Source of the DNA: Ctenosaura bakeri
Taxonomy: Eukaryota > Chordata > Lepidosauria > Squamata > Iguanidae
NCBI GenBank assembly: GCA_948474755.1
Contig: CAOLHI010002147.1
Span: forward strand, 186,001 to 250,000
Length of the DNA stretch: 64,000 nt
Reading direction: 5' to 3'
The notes below the pieces were generated by a model. That model did no database searches, was not told the DNA's origin, and worked only from the letters and a program-made list of their open reading frames with translations. The position numbers and the translations under genes were made by a program. Of the stretch, positions 12,701 to 27,500 are shown piece by piece (position 1 is the first letter of the stretch; every line of letters begins with the position of its first letter).

Positions 12701-15700
12701 ACAGACTTGAAAACTCAAACTGGGAGATGAATCCTATAAATTTTAATTGGTTAACATTCACTTTTAAGTTTCTAGGGGAGGCGAATGGTAACTAATTAAC
12801 AAATCAATTAATTAAAATTATTTCGTATTTAATGCGAGGGTGGGGAACTTTGGAGGCTGTGACCCTCCTGCTCTATTTTCCCACTAGATTTTCTGGTTCT
12901 ACAAATGTCCCCAAGGGGCATTTAATACTTTCCTATCTCTTGCACTAGGGGTGGGCAACTGCAAATAGGGGCAGTGGCTGTTCTTCCTCCTTGCGCCTGC
13001 CTGGTGGGCTGCAGGAACACATTTCATCACATGACGTCACTTCAGCTGCCATTTTGGCTGGTTTGAGGCTGATTATTTTTTCTTTTTTGCCTGTTTGGGG
13101 AGGTTTGGGAGCCTGAGGGATTGGGGGGCAAGCTGTTGGCAGTTTGGGGAGATTTGGAGACAAGACATCACTCCAAAATCAGCCTGAAAAGAATTTAAAA
13201 TATTTTTTGGGGGGGGGACTTTGAGGGGCTTCTGTGGGCTCCACAGAGTTCACCTAGGGACCCCAAGGTCCACAGGCAGCCTGCAAGCCGCTTTTTGCCC
13301 ACTCTGTCTTACTCAGACAAATAACTTTTAGACTGTGGATTCCTTCCATACAGAACCTGAAATGCATCATCTTCATCATTATGATTTATGATCTTCGGGT
13401 TTCATAATTAACCAGACATTACTGACATTCTTTATCTTAAAACCTAGGAAACAATGAGGCGTCACTTCATGATGTGACCTGTTCTAGGTAGATGTCACTC
13501 TTCATAACTATACTCTTGTGATCTTATCTATGGCAACTTCCTTTAGATGTTTCATCAGTCTGTTTGGAATTACTTCTTATTATTATCTAAATAATGTCAC
13601 AGTTTATTTTTTAATTAATTTATTTATTTTTATAAATACTGACTCAGCTGAAATCTATATAGTATTTAAAGTAACAAAGAAAACACATGACCATGAAACT
13701 ATTAAGGGGTTCTAAATAGACATTGAAAACCCTCATCCTTTTACACAAAAGTGGTGAAAGAAGGCGGAAGGCAGAGCTGTGTGGTAAAGGCAGGGTGCCT
13801 TATCAGATTGGGGAACTGCCACACCAATCTGGGAGAAGTAAGAGTTTGTCACAATCATCTTTTCCCTTTTTGATACTGCTATGCTCCTGAAATTGCCACC
13901 TTTATTCTCTCCTAGCATTCTTTTTTGTGCAACCACACTTACGTCTTGCATATTATGTTCTAACTGGTCAATTTATACCCCCATCCCCTGATTCTTTGCA
14001 TCGGGGAGAGAGAAAGAAAACAGCTGTACCTCTGTATGTGTATGGGGTTGGGCTGTCCTGCCACTGTGTCCAAAAGGAGGGCAATTGCTTTGTGTACTTC
14101 CCCCATTCCGACAGAACTCAGCACAGCCTCCAGGAAAGAGAGTGAGAAGGGATGGTTGTGTCGGCGCCAGGACTGGAGGCGAGTTGGGATGTTACCTGCC
14201 AGAAGAGAAGGGAAAAGAAGGAGGTGAAGAACTTATGAAAAGCCTTTCTGGATCAGACCACAGGGCTCGCTTCGGTCAGCACTGTTAGCATTCAGTGGCA
14301 AAAGAGATGCCCCAAAGGCAGAGAAAGTAAATATGTAGCCCTTGGGCTTCAAGAGGCAGCTGGACACTGGAAGTGACAGATTGTGGAACCCTTCGCCATT
14401 TCTTTAAAAAAAATTCAGCATGATTTTCACCCCAAAATTGCCAGAAAACCCCTCCAAATACTCAGAAACTTCCTCCTCCCTCCTCTTTCCAGAACCCACT
14501 CCATATCTTTGTTATTTCCTTCAGTCCCTCTCAAAATGGTGACTGGAAGTGATGCAATGTCACTTCCAGTTCCCACTTTGAGAAAGGCTGCTATGAAAAT
14601 GGGGTCAGTTAGGTGTGCGCTGTGTGTGGGTGCAGCTCATGGGGGTATCTGAGATGGTGGTGGTGGAATCTGGCACCCCCATCCTGCCCTAAGGGAAGCC
14701 CATAAACAGGGACTATTAGGAAGACAAAGTGGAGAGAAGGAGAGCCATGGATATCACCCTGAACTCATCAGAGGGAAGGCAGGTCGCACGTGTAACAATT
14801 TTAATACATATGAAAAGCCTGAACGGATCAGACTTTAATGGAGACATGAATGCAACAGCACTCTCTGGCTCATGTTGACCAAAAAGTAGTCTTTTCAGGC
14901 GACTTGCCTTGGGAGAGGGAAGTTTCATTCCTAACTGCTGTGGGTGATACAAACAGAAGAGGAGGCCTGGTAGAGAAGATCAAAGGCCTGTCTGCTCCAC
15001 AGTGCCCAACCTGATATCCCAATGGGAAACGGGGGGGGGTAATTTAGAGAGACTATTTATCTTCCTCCCCCTGGCCTTCCAGCCTGCCACTCACTGTGGA
15101 ACCTCCAAAGGATGTAGAGCGGGGGAAAGCTGTCCGGGTCTGGTGTTAACACATCCCAGAGCAAATGCACGCTCACGAGGGCTCCTTCCTGGATGGGACT
15201 CTGAAGGGAGAGAAAAAGAATTGCAGAGAATGTGCCAGGGTAAGAAGAAACTTTTTTTTTTAAAGGGGGGGGAATCTGGCTTGTCAAAAGGCAGAACTCT
15301 GACAAAGTTACCTTTTTTTGGGATAACAACTTCCAGAATCCCCCAACTGTCAATTCTCCAAACAGATTCTCTATGTGAACGCAAGACTGAGGGGGTGACA
15401 TGATTGCACTCTTTAAATATCCAAAGGCCACCCAAAGAGAGGAGCATGCAGGTTTGTCCTCTGCTGTCCCACAGGGTAGGGACAGGCCTAACAGTATGAA
15501 GTTACAGGAAGGTAGATTTTGATTGAACATCAAAAGGAACAGTTTGACAGTAAGAACATTTGCCAGTGGAATCAATTATCTTAGAGAGTTGGTGGGGCTT
15601 TTTCCTCTGGACCTCTTCAAAAAGAGGCTGGACAGCTACCTGTTGCAATGCTCTAGACGGATTTCCTGCACTGAGTAGGAGTTGGACTCAATGGCTTAGC

Positions 15701-18700
15701 AGGCCCCCTTCCAACTCTATGGTTCATGGTTTGCGGAAGTCTCTTTGGGTCAGATGGGGGTCACTAAGCCTCTTCTGTGTCATTCTTGCTCCCAGAAGCT
15801 TTGCGTGATGCACAACCTATTTGTACTGATAAATCTGACTGATTTGATTTCCCCGATGGCTGCAATTCCTGTTCTATGTCAGAGGAGAGAGCTGTCCCTT
15901 GGCCTTTTGAGCATTCTCATCTTCACTTGAATTGTCCTCCCCGTGCCCCCTCCACACTACATTTCCCTGCTTTCTTGGTGTCTGTGTGATGTCAGCATTG
16001 CTGTTGCTGCTTCACATTGTCACAGATTTTGGTAGGGCACTTATCCAGGGTCAAACAGGTACGCTCATCATGAACCTTAGAAAGAACTACTAAGTAAGAA
16101 CGACTGGGCAATGGAACCAAGTGCCTAGATTGGTGATGGGGTCTCCTCCTCTGGGCACCTTTAAAAAGAGGCTGGACAGCTACCTGCTTGGAATGCTTTA
16201 GCTGGAGATCTTGCATTAAGAAGGGGTCTGGACACAATGATCTGGAGGCCCCTTCCAACTCTCTGATCCTATAATTTGCAGGAGTCCCTTCTCCAAGCTT
16301 TGTCAAAGAGGCAGCGCTTGAATCAGTCTCTCTCTTTCCCTCTCAGAGTAGCCTACCTCACAGGGTTGTTGTGGGGATAGACTGAAAGGTGTTGAAGCAA
16401 GGATGGGAGAGACGGGCATACCTGGGAGGCAGCCTGGACATGCTTCGAAGCCAGGAGGAGTTGGGGAAGGCTGCTGGGTAGACCCAGGCGCTGGAAATAC
16501 CACACCAAGTTCCAGTAGATGATGGGATGGTTGTCCACCAGCTCCGGCTGAGAAAGGAACTCCCCTCCCTCGTTCTCCAGCAGGGTCTCCAGTTCCTTGC
16601 GCAGAACTAAGGGGCTCAGGTAGGCAAAGGTCAGATGCTCAGTGTGTGGGGCTGGAGTCTGAGGGATCTGGAAGGGGAAAAAAAGGAGGAAAAGGGGAAG
16701 AAAGAAGAATAGGATGGGGATCATTTTTGTTTTCATTACCAGCTCTTCTTTCTTCCCTTTGCAATTGCAAATGCCCTTGTCCAATGAAAAAGCCGAGCTT
16801 AGAAAAAGCCGAGCTTGGAAACATTTATAGTTCCAAGCTACCTGCCCTCTGACCCTTGCTTTGTTGTAACAATTTAGTTCATGTTGCAGCCTGGTATCCC
16901 ATTAGATCCATATGCAGACATAGGTCAACCTACTTTTGCTTGACGTGGAAGACAGTATTTGCTTCCTACCCCATAATGACCAAAGCCCCCTTGCTGAACC
17001 TACCACAAGAGTTGCTTCAGCTCCCATCCCGGCCATTCTATGCCTGGTGGAGATCAGGGGGATTGGAGAAGCAGCTGGCTATGTCTCCACAGCCAGACAC
17101 AAAATGATCACATCATCTGGTTGGGGCTCCAGAGCATCTTAGCTTGCGGCAACTGTATGATAGGTCTGGGCACTGGTGAATGGCCAGCTGTAGTGTTGGC
17201 TACTCTGGACCATACAAAATGATGGCCATAGTTTGCTTGCTTACAAAAGGCAAGTCTTTGACTATCCAGATTCTCAAAACCAGCATTAATAAATTATGTT
17301 TCAGTTACTCTACCTGGTGGGTGCCATCACAATGGGACAATGAATCCACTCCAAGATTTAGTCCAAATTTTAACGGTCCTATCCAAGGTGCTGAAACTTG
17401 TGGCACCTAGGGCAGGTCCCTTAAAGTCTGGAGTAAAACCCACAGTGGATTTGCCAGCCCAAAACTGATACAGGATGCACTGGCCACACCTCGCTGATAG
17501 AATGCTAGTAGCCACCAGCCTGTGGAACCAATTTCTCAGTATCTGAGAACAGGTCTGGGGTCACAACAGAGACCTGCCTTGATGGGCTTTCCATACTGCT
17601 CTTCTTATAATTTCCATTGACCCACCCATCATGTCCTGTCTTCCCTGAGCAAGAGTAACATGGAACAGTAAGGGATTCCCAAAGGCGCCCATACCGGAGA
17701 TTCGGTGAAACCGTTGCATAGCGATCCTGCTCTGGATTCCCGCCCAGGTTCTGGCTCAGCCTCGTCCAGCGACAGGCAGTGGTAACGGTCACTGAGTACA
17801 GGACCCTGACCGCCGGGGGCTGGTGCTTCACTGTCCCGTGGCCAATCAGAGGAGACCGAGCTGGTGTCAGAACTGTCTGCAATGCTGGGCAGGTGGAAGC
17901 GAAAAGTGTAGGGGAGAAATGTGGTTACTTGTCTATTTCTGACTATTTCTCCGCAATGCTACAAGGCTCATATAACTTTCCTACACCAACAGATCTGTTA
18001 GCTGGCAGTCTGTTCCCAGACACCAGTCAATGTGGCAGTTATGACCTCTAGAGTGGTCACCTCCTTATCCAGTTTTGCTTTCTGCAATTTCAGTTAACTG
18101 AGGTCAACTGAAAATATTAAATGGAAAAATTCCAAACATAAACAATTCATAAGTTTTAAATTAGGTGCTGTTCTGAATAGTTTGACGAAATCTCACGCGT
18201 CCTGCTTTGTCCCACTGGGAATGCAAATCATCTCTTTGTCCAGCACAGTGCTTCTTAACCATTTTTTTCTTTACCACAGATGTCCTTTTATCATCTTTTG
18301 GTGCTGAGGACCACCAAGACTTAAGTTGGCTTCTGGATGTATATGTGGTATGTGCAAGAAATGTCATGTGCTTTCTCCCAGCCACTCAATGTCATTCACT
18401 TGCACGTTTTCACTGCATGTAAAATTGACAAGTGCTCAGTACATTCCTTCCCATGAAACAGATTCATAACTTTTGAATGCTTTGAGATATTGTAATGAAA
18501 ATGTGTATAAATGATGTCTTTTACCAGCAAAAAAAACTCCTGCTCTTTGAAATCAGTGTATGACCATCCGTCCATCTATCTTTCTTTCTTTCAATTATTC
18601 ATGCTTTCATTCTTTCTATTTTAACTGTAAAGGCTCATAACATTTCTTTAAGCCTTCACGGACCCCCTGTGAGGATATTGTGGCCGCCCAGGGGTCCACG

Positions 18701-21450
18701 GGGTGTGTGTGTCTTGGAACGTAGCCCACTGGATAAGGGAGGACTACTATCAAGCCCTATACTGGTTAGATCTAACAGACATATTCAGTGTGTGCATGTC
18801 CCTTCAAATTGTTTATTGACTTATGGCAACCTCATGAATTTCCTGGAATTTTATAAGGCCAGGAATACTCAAAGTTGGTTTTGCCAGCTCCTTTCTCCAA
18901 AATACAGCCTACAGCACCTGGAATTCCTTGGTGGTCTCCCATTCAAGTACTAACCAGGCCTGACCCTGCTTAGCTTTCAAGATCAGACGGGATCTGAGGC
19001 CTTCAGGGTATTTATATTCTTGCCCTCCCATTTCTGAGCGTGTATTTTGTGCACATGAGGACTAGAATTCTGTATGGAATTAAGGGCAGGACTCTGCAAA
19101 GGGCCCATACCTAGGAGCAACCTGGAAGTCCTGGATCTCAATGCTGAGGAAGGGCACAAAGGGACGGGCGCAGAAGGGGCAGGTGGTGTTGAGGTTGGAG
19201 TCATCAGAGCTCCAGCCGGCCATGATCTCTTCATCGTAGACCAGCGAGTCACAGGCCTGGCACCTTGAGCAGCTCGAAAGCAGCACCTGAACGGGAAGAA
19301 AAGAAAAGAGATCACAAAGAAGGCAGACAGCTATGTGAGGGGGTCAAGGAATCCCTTCAGACACCCAAATTTGACCCCTGATTAGGACACTCTTGCTCCA
19401 AGCCTTCAGATCATCATTTGGAGGTGTGGAAAAAAGTTCCTGTGGGAGATGGAGATAAATGGGACAAGGCAGAATGGAGAGAGGAGGGTAACCAAGCAAG
19501 ATAAGAAAACCAAGCCCTGAGAGGAGTGCTTGAGGAAGGGGGGTGTATTTAGCCAGCAGAAGACTGAAAGGTGATATGATAGCCACCTTTGAATATCTGA
19601 AGAGCCATCGTGGGGATCAATGCTACTCATAGTTGTGGCTGTGAGACCAGTGCCAGACCGTAAGTGGCCAGCCCCTAATGAGTTTCAAGGAAAAAATAAA
19701 CCATTGCTAATGGGAATAAACATGGTACCTGTCCTAGAATTTAAGGGGGGGGCAGAAGGACTGGTACTTCACACTGGACAGATGAGATGATGGAGGAAGC
19801 TTGTTTTCTCCTGTTCCTGATCCAGAAGATGAAGCAACAGATTCAAATTCCAAGAAACGAGATTCCAACTAAAGATGCAGAAGAATTTCCAGATGGCAAG
19901 AGTAGCCTGACAGTGAATGAGCCTACCTACTTGTTTTAAAGTATTTAAATTTAATCACATTGATTTATAGTACTGTGCTGTGGACTTCAGATCTGCAAAT
20001 TCTACCAAATGTGGACTGTCACATCCTATACATAAAATGGCTGTGAGATGAATGTGGACATGCTGAAGCATCCGTGTGCACATCACTACCATTTAATAAC
20101 GTGGGATGTAATCATTCACATTTTTTGGCATGGGGGGGGTCCTGGAACTGACCTCCTGCCAATCTGGAGGGCCCACCATATTATGCCATTTTGAACTATT
20201 TCAGCTGGTTTTAGTCTGTCTTCTTTTAATTTGTTAAAATATGTTTTAGACTTTTGAAAACATTTTTTTCCTATTTACCTTGTTTTAAACTGATCACATT
20301 GGTTTTCTTTTATGCCCACCTAAAATCTTTAGAAAGAGGATAGAAATATTTTAACATCTATCTATCTATCCATCCATCCATCCATCCATCCATCCATCCA
20401 TCCATCCATCCATCGTCTTTACTGGAGGTTTTTGAAAAGAAGTTGGGGGTTTTAGATGCCTGGGAAAAAGTATGGAAAACAGACATAAAATTTACTCCAA
20501 ATTTAAACTTAAGAGAAAACTACTATAAAACGTTACATAGGTGGAATATGACTCTAGAAAGACTTCAAAAATAGCCAAAAATGCAAAGTGTTGGAAAAGT
20601 GGGGAAAAGGTGGGGACTTTTTTTCATATGTGGTGAACCTGCCCAAAGGCTAAGGAATTTTGGAAGGGAATTCATGATGAAATTCAAAAAAATTTGTAAA
20701 GTTAATTTTGAAATGGTACTTATTGAACGTATTAGGTCAGAACCTGGAGATTAGAAAAAAACAGAAGATATTATTGTATTTGACTACAACAGCACGGTTG
20801 ACCTATGCACAACATTGGAAAGATAAAACAGGTATTTCAGTTAGATGAATGGAAAATAAATATGTTAGACATGGTAGAGACTGAAAAACTAGCATAATCC
20901 CTTAAGAATAAAATGGTTCAGAATTTTGAAAGAGAATGGAAAAGGGTAATGCTCTGGTTAATTATGTAAATGTTTGTGGATCAAGTATGTTGGGCTATTC
21001 GACAAAGATTATGTATAAAGCAGAAGAAGGATTCAACTGGAAAATTTTTGATATATAGAAGCGGGGGGAGGAATGGAAGGATTATAATAATTGTGTTTAT
21101 ATATGCTTTTATGTATTTTGGAAAATTAATAAAAATTCCTTAAAAAAAGAAAAAAAAAGAAAAGAAAAGAAGTTGGGGGCCTGGAAACCATGCCCTACAA
21201 GGAGTGGTTTAGGGAACTGGGTATGTTTAGCCTGAAGAGAAGGTTAAGAAGTGACATGACAGCCATGTTTAAATATTTGAAAAGATGTCATATGGAGGAT
21301 GGGGCAAGCTTATTTTCTGCTGCTCCTGAGCCTTCCATCCTTTCACAGGTCGGTAAAATGAGTACCCAGCTTGTTGGGGGCAATTAGCTAAAAACACATT
21401 GTAATACATGCTATTTGTAATGTATAATGTATTCCATGTTGTTACAAATA

Positions 21451-21500
<50 letters not shown>

Positions 21501-24500
21501 GGACACGGAGCAATACCTTCAAACTTCAGGAAAAGAGATTCTACCTGAACATTAGGAAAATCTTCCTAATGGTAAGAGCAGTTCCACAGTGGAACATGCT
21601 GCATAAGAGTGTGGCAGAGTCTGCTTTCTTGAAGGTTTTTAAACAAAGGCTGGATGGCCATCTGTTGGGAATGCTTTGATTGTGTGTTCCTGCATGGCAG
21701 GGGGTTGGACTGGATGGCCCCCCAGGTCTCTTCCAACTCTATGACCTCAGCTCTCAGGGCTGCTTTAGTGATGGGTTCCTGCATGGCGGAAGTTGGACTC
21801 AATGCCCCTTGCTGTCTTTTCTGATTCAAGGATATCGGGTTTGGGAGCCAGAACATACCTTAACAGCTGGGGACTCTGAAAGCTGGTCACTGGATTTGCG
21901 GAGGTTGAAGCTGCAAACCGAATTATCCGAGAGATCGTATTCGCTGCCCAGGGATACGGAGCTCTGTTGTGGAAAGGGAAGGGAGCACTTTTCATTTGAC
22001 CAAGATGGACCTATCGGAACCATTGTTCTGTGTGCTGTTTCACTCGGGCCAACCTACCTCAGAGGCAGTGGAGCCTGGACGTTCACGAGGAAGCAGCAAA
22101 TGACTCTCCAGTGGACTACGGCGAGGGGGAAGCTCACGCTGCTCCGACCCAGAGCGTGTGTGTGTATGCTCTGCAGTGGCCCCTGTGTGCCTCAGGGAAG
22201 GCCGCTTGATGGGCGACAGCAGCAGCTGGTGAAGCTTGGCACTCAGGCTCCGGCGCGGTGTGCCTCCCAGTCCCCGGTTTTCCGATGGTGGGCCTGGCCC
22301 TGGGGTGACCCCCTCCGGCTGCCCCAAACTGGGCTGAGTGTCCACACTACTCAGAGTCAACCGGTCACTCTCGTCTGTCAGGAAGCTGCTGACATCTGAG
22401 AGGCTGCCGTCCTCCGAGCTTCCGGGCCCGTCTCGTAGTCCTCGCAGCCAAGCAGGCAGGGCTGGGAGGGTGTCACTGCTCCCACGGCTTGGCTCGCCCA
22501 AGGCCTTTGTCACTACAACATGGAAGGGAGAAGACAATGGCTAGATTTAGAAGGATTAGAGATAAAAACAAGGAGCCTCTTCCAATCCCAAATACCTCCC
22601 TCGACCTCAGGGTGGGCAAAGCTTTGCACGTGAACCGCATATAGCACCCAAGGGCTGACAGGGGTGAACGAACTCCATGTTTTTGGGCCCCTTTGGCCAC
22701 TTCAGGAGAAACCCTTTTTAAAACAAGATGTGACTTCTAGTCACTTCCTCTTAAAGATAAGCAGCTCCTGGGCACAAAATGGTCTGTAGGTGGGGAAACA
22801 CCCAGCCAAAAGTCTTTAGGGGATTTAAAAAAAATGATTAAGTTGTTAACAATATGACGTACATTATGCCTCTAACTTTTTTTTTAACAAAATGAAAAAA
22901 GACACTCACCAGGCATAGAATATTTTCAGGGTTTATAGGATATCTTTGGTTCATAGCATAAGAAAGTAACAATCAATTTACTATTCAATTAAAGATACTC
23001 TCTTTAGGTCCAAAAGTCACTGTTGTTGCTGTGTGCCTTCCAAGTTGTTCCTGACTTATGGCGACTCTATCACAGGGTTTTCTGGGGGCTGAGAGTGTGT
23101 GATGTGCCCAGGGTCATCCAGTGGGTTTCCATGGCCGAGCAGGGATTCAAATCCTGCTCTTCAGGGTTGTAGTCTAACGCTCCAACCACTACCCCAGCAT
23201 GGCTGGTGTAGTGATTGTGAAGAGGATAAAAAAATCCTTATTGATGAAATCAATAAAAGGAAACTATGTCGGGAAAAAAACTTAGTTCTGACTGGTCATT
23301 TCTATCATCTTGTACAATAGACGTAAGCATAAATGCTATTTCCCTTTTTTTTTTTTTTGGATCAGGTTTCAATTGAGATGTGATCCAGGTTTTTCCAATT
23401 CTGAGCTATTACCAATCTTGTAGCAAAACAACAACAACAAAAGATAATCAAATCTTTATGATTTAATACTTCACAGCTGTTGCAAAATATGGAGAGAAGT
23501 CCTGTTCAGGGGTCAACAGGAACTGTTTGGTTTGCAATGTAACTTGTTACTAGAAATATCCTTTTTCTAAAATTCAGGAATACTGAGACATTACCACCAC
23601 ATGTGGGAAAATATGTAACCAGTGTCCAGCAGCTCTCCTAGCTTTTGGTAGATGAGTATCTGTCTGTACATTTCAGTCTTACTGGGGTTAGATACCAACC
23701 ATGTATTATTTTTAAAGTATGGGCTCTTGTATGGAAAGATACAGACTTTATTGAAAGACTTTTCCATAATGTTTTCCGTTCAACCTTTGCCACATTTCGA
23801 TGTAGATCAGCATGACAAAGCATGCCCTGGTGTGTTGGTTCAATCAACAGACTATGGATCTTTGACACTAACATCTTTAGTATTTGTTTGGAAATTATTT
23901 CGGAGCAAGTTTAATTTTCTCCCCACAGAGATGTTGTGGAGGGCTCCGATCTTCCAGGGTTTCTGGGGGGGGGATAATGCAGTTCCTAGCCTACCATGAT
24001 GAGCCAGCATAGTGCAGTGATCTAAGCACTGGACTATGACATTAGAGACCTGGGTTCGATTCTTTGCTTGGCCATGGAAACCCACTGGGTGATCCTGGGC
24101 ATGTCACACACACTCAGTCCCAGAAAACCCCATGATAGGGTTGCTTTAGGGTCATCATAAGCTGGAATGACATGGAGGCACACATAACAACCACAAAGCC
24201 TACCACAGTTGCAGGCCCCTCTTCTGCCAGGCACCTTGATAGTTTCCCCGCATATTCTGTGGAGCTTTGAGGGAAATCTGGCTCCCACAGTCTCACTCAC
24301 CTTGGCTTGTTCCAGCTTCTGACTCCCGCTGAGGGAAACTGAGGCTGCCACTCTTCACCAGCGATGTGGATGGCAGATTCTCACTCAAGTTGCCCCCAGA
24401 CCAAGTGGTCTGCCGCTGCAGATTGGACCGGGACCGGGACCTGGGTGCTTTGGTGCCTCGGCCCTCTGACAACAGAAAACAGAGGAAAATGTCATTTTTA

Positions 24501-27500
24501 ATCAGTAGTTTTGTTTGGATGCATTGCACACAAGAACTCTTTCTATCATCTCTCTGTCCCTGGTTTAGCCCACCTTTGTTAAGGTCCACAAAATAGATCA
24601 GAAAAAAAGGAAAACAATTAACATGTCCTCTTAATAAGCACTAACACATCCGACTCTCCAGAATTTTTTTTCCCCATCAACATTTCTTCAGGCTGGATCT
24701 GGCCGGTGGTCTCATATTTTGAGGTGAGTCACACTCGGACCATGGGCTGCCCCTCAGACTCCTGAGACCCCTCCTCTACCACACACAAACGTACCCCTAC
24801 CTGACTGGGTGCCAAGGCTCTGTAATTCTGCCTCGCGCTGCCGCTGGCGCAATGGCTGCCGGAACTGGGCGGCCCCCAGCACCACGTTGCGCAGTTTGGC
24901 CCAGCGCAGGCGACCACTCTGGGTCGTCGACGGCCATTTGCACTCCAAAATGGCCTGGGACAGGAAGGAGGGAGTAGGTAGGGGGAGGAGAAGAGAAGGG
25001 AGAGGGGAAACAGCTAACGTTATGTAAAACACCACAGAACAGCAAACACACACAAAATGATTCCAAAAGGACAGGTGACATATTGCTATTCCCTAGGTAT
25101 CCTTACACCATTGCAACTCCAAACTGCTACTTCCTGGTTACCTGTATTCAACCCTTTTTTGTCCCTCCCTGGCTGTCCCCCCACCATTCGTTCCCACACT
25201 GCCACTTCCCGGCTCCCATGTCATTCCATGCCACCTTCTTGTTGCCTAGCTGGGAGTGACAATGTGGAGCTGAACAGGGACAAGGGGAGCAGCAAGGGAG
25301 TGAAGGTGTGGGATTAAATGGTATGGGGAGCCAGAGGTTGACGATGCAGGATGAGGGGAGCCAGGGAGCGAAGGTGTGGGATTTAACGACGAGGGGAGCC
25401 AGGGAGGGATGGTGCAGGGTTACGGTATTTGCCAGCTTACAAGGCCCACTTTCCCCCCCCAAAAAAATGCCTTTTGAAAATCGAGGACATCTTATACATT
25501 GGCAAACACGGTAACTCCTGCCAGACTTAAATGCAGAGGAAAGTGAAGGGGGTAGAAGGAGTGCTCGTGCAAGTGTCTGACTGGGGAGAAGTCCTCCCCC
25601 AAGGCAAGAGGGGGTTTCCTTTCCTTTTTTGCCTGAGCAGGGACTTCTCCCCACCCAGGCAAAACCGACAGGAATGGGGGGGAGGAGCTTCTTTCAACCT
25701 CTCCCATCTTTCCTTTCCTTTTTGCCTGGATGGGGTACTAAACAAAATTTTCCTAAAGAATACAGTCTGAAAATAGGGTACGTCTTATATGCCCGTGCAT
25801 CTAATATGCCAGTAAATGCTGTAAATAGTGAGGAGAGTCAAGGAATGACAAATGTGGAGATGAACGGTGTGGGCAGCCATGAATCAGTGTGAGGGTGAAT
25901 GGAGAGGGCAGCGAAGCAGTGGCGATATGTCACTTCTTGCTTACCCCAGAACACTGGCATTCCAGTGGAGTTAGAAAATAGCATGCAAATGACTCAGTGA
26001 AACTTAATTTTCTTCCTGTACCAATCACACTTTAACTGCCACGGCCCTGTCCTAAGGAATTTTGGGATATGCAGTTTGGTGAGGAACAAGTACAAGAGCA
26101 TTCAAGATGAGAAGGCTAAGTTCTTTGACAAAACGAAACTCCCACGACTCTACAGGATGAAGCCTTGGCAGACAAAGAGGCAAGAAACCGCACTAACTGT
26201 AGATACACCCTGGGATGCTTGAGGGTGAATTTAATACTGACATTCTGTTTTGTATGCCATCTTGGAGAGAAGTCTCTTTCAGGGCCAAATAATAAGAATA
26301 AGAATAAGAATAATATATAAATATTTTAACAAAGTAAATAAAATCACATCCAAAGGGGACTTTTGTCACCTTGTTGTAGTAGCCGTAAGTGATGGTGTTG
26401 GGTACAATGCCGGCCCGTTTCATCTCGAGCAGCACCCGGACCGAGAGGATGGGTTCACCATACTGTCCGCACAGTTGCATCAGGATCCGGTAGCAAACCT
26501 ACCGGTAGCAAAAAGAGTGTGACAAGGCTGGGGGAGCTTAGGCCCTGATTCCCCTTTAGTGATACAGGACAAGGAAGAATTTTACATGAGCAAGCCTACC
26601 ACTGTTTTCCTTTCAGACAGGAAACCCTAGGAAGTACAGTTTTGGGTGGAAATTGGATGGGACAAGAAGGCACCGTATCAGTAGGGGCAGTATGGCATAG
26701 TGGTTTTAGAGCAGGACTGGGAAATCTGTGGTCTGTGGAAAACGTGCAGCCTTTTGGCCTCCCCTAAACCCCCAAAATTCTACCTGCCCCAACTTTTTTC
26801 CTCTAAAGACTGAATTCTTCGAAACAGTACCCTCCTTTGCTGGCCCAAACGGGGTTTGACAAACCAAAAGTGGGCTTCTGACCACTTCTGCTTTCATTTC
26901 CTTGCTACTGGTTTTGTGTTTTCTGGGGCTCAGCTATTCCCCAGAGTGTGCCCACCTGTTTTAGAAAGTTAGGACTGGAAGACCCAGGTTCAGATTCTCA
27001 GCCACGGAGTTGGCCTTGGGCAACTCCAGCTGTGATTAGTTTAACCCTTTGCCATTCATTCTGCAGGGATGTAAGAGAAAAAGAAAAAGAGCGGGCAAAG
27101 TGGCTCTTCTGGGAGTGGCAACTCGCCTTTTAAATGAGTTGTGGGAGCCTCCTATACCATTTAATGGCATAAAGCACCTTGTTTTTTCTGAACTGGAAGG
27201 AGATTTGGTTACTTTCTGAGTGAGTTTTTAGCTCCCAATTTTTGGCAATCTGTGTGGCCCTCAGAGACCATTAGAGGCCCCCAAGCCCACCAAAGTTGCT
27301 CATTTTAACATAAAAGTATACCTCACTGTGATGTAGTGGTTTGAGCATTGGACTATGACCCTGGAGACCAGGGTTTGATTCCCATGAAAACTCCCTGGGC
27401 GACCTTGGGTATGTCACACACTCTCAGCCCCATGATAGATTTAGCTTTGGGTTGCCGTAAGTTGGAAACGACTTGAAGGCACACAACAACAACATACTTC

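Noticed and set aside
15057..15575. A 172-codon minus-strand frame over exon 22
   Set aside because: Only 15095-15200 agrees in phase and sequence with DENND4B; the rest overlaps a CR1 fragment and intron.
16353..16784. A 143-codon minus-strand frame that includes exon 21
   Set aside because: The part above 16667 is intron; the frame reads through the acceptor by chance. The true exon ends at 16667.
17877..17884. Alternative acceptor 8 nt inside exon 20
   Set aside because: An AG is present, but an 8-nt shift breaks the frame at once; it could not give a functional product.
21680..22399. A 239-codon open frame on the plus strand
   Set aside because: It lies mostly opposite DENND4B exons 17 and 18, which are GC-rich. 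It has no known motif, and the minus-strand exons are conserved.
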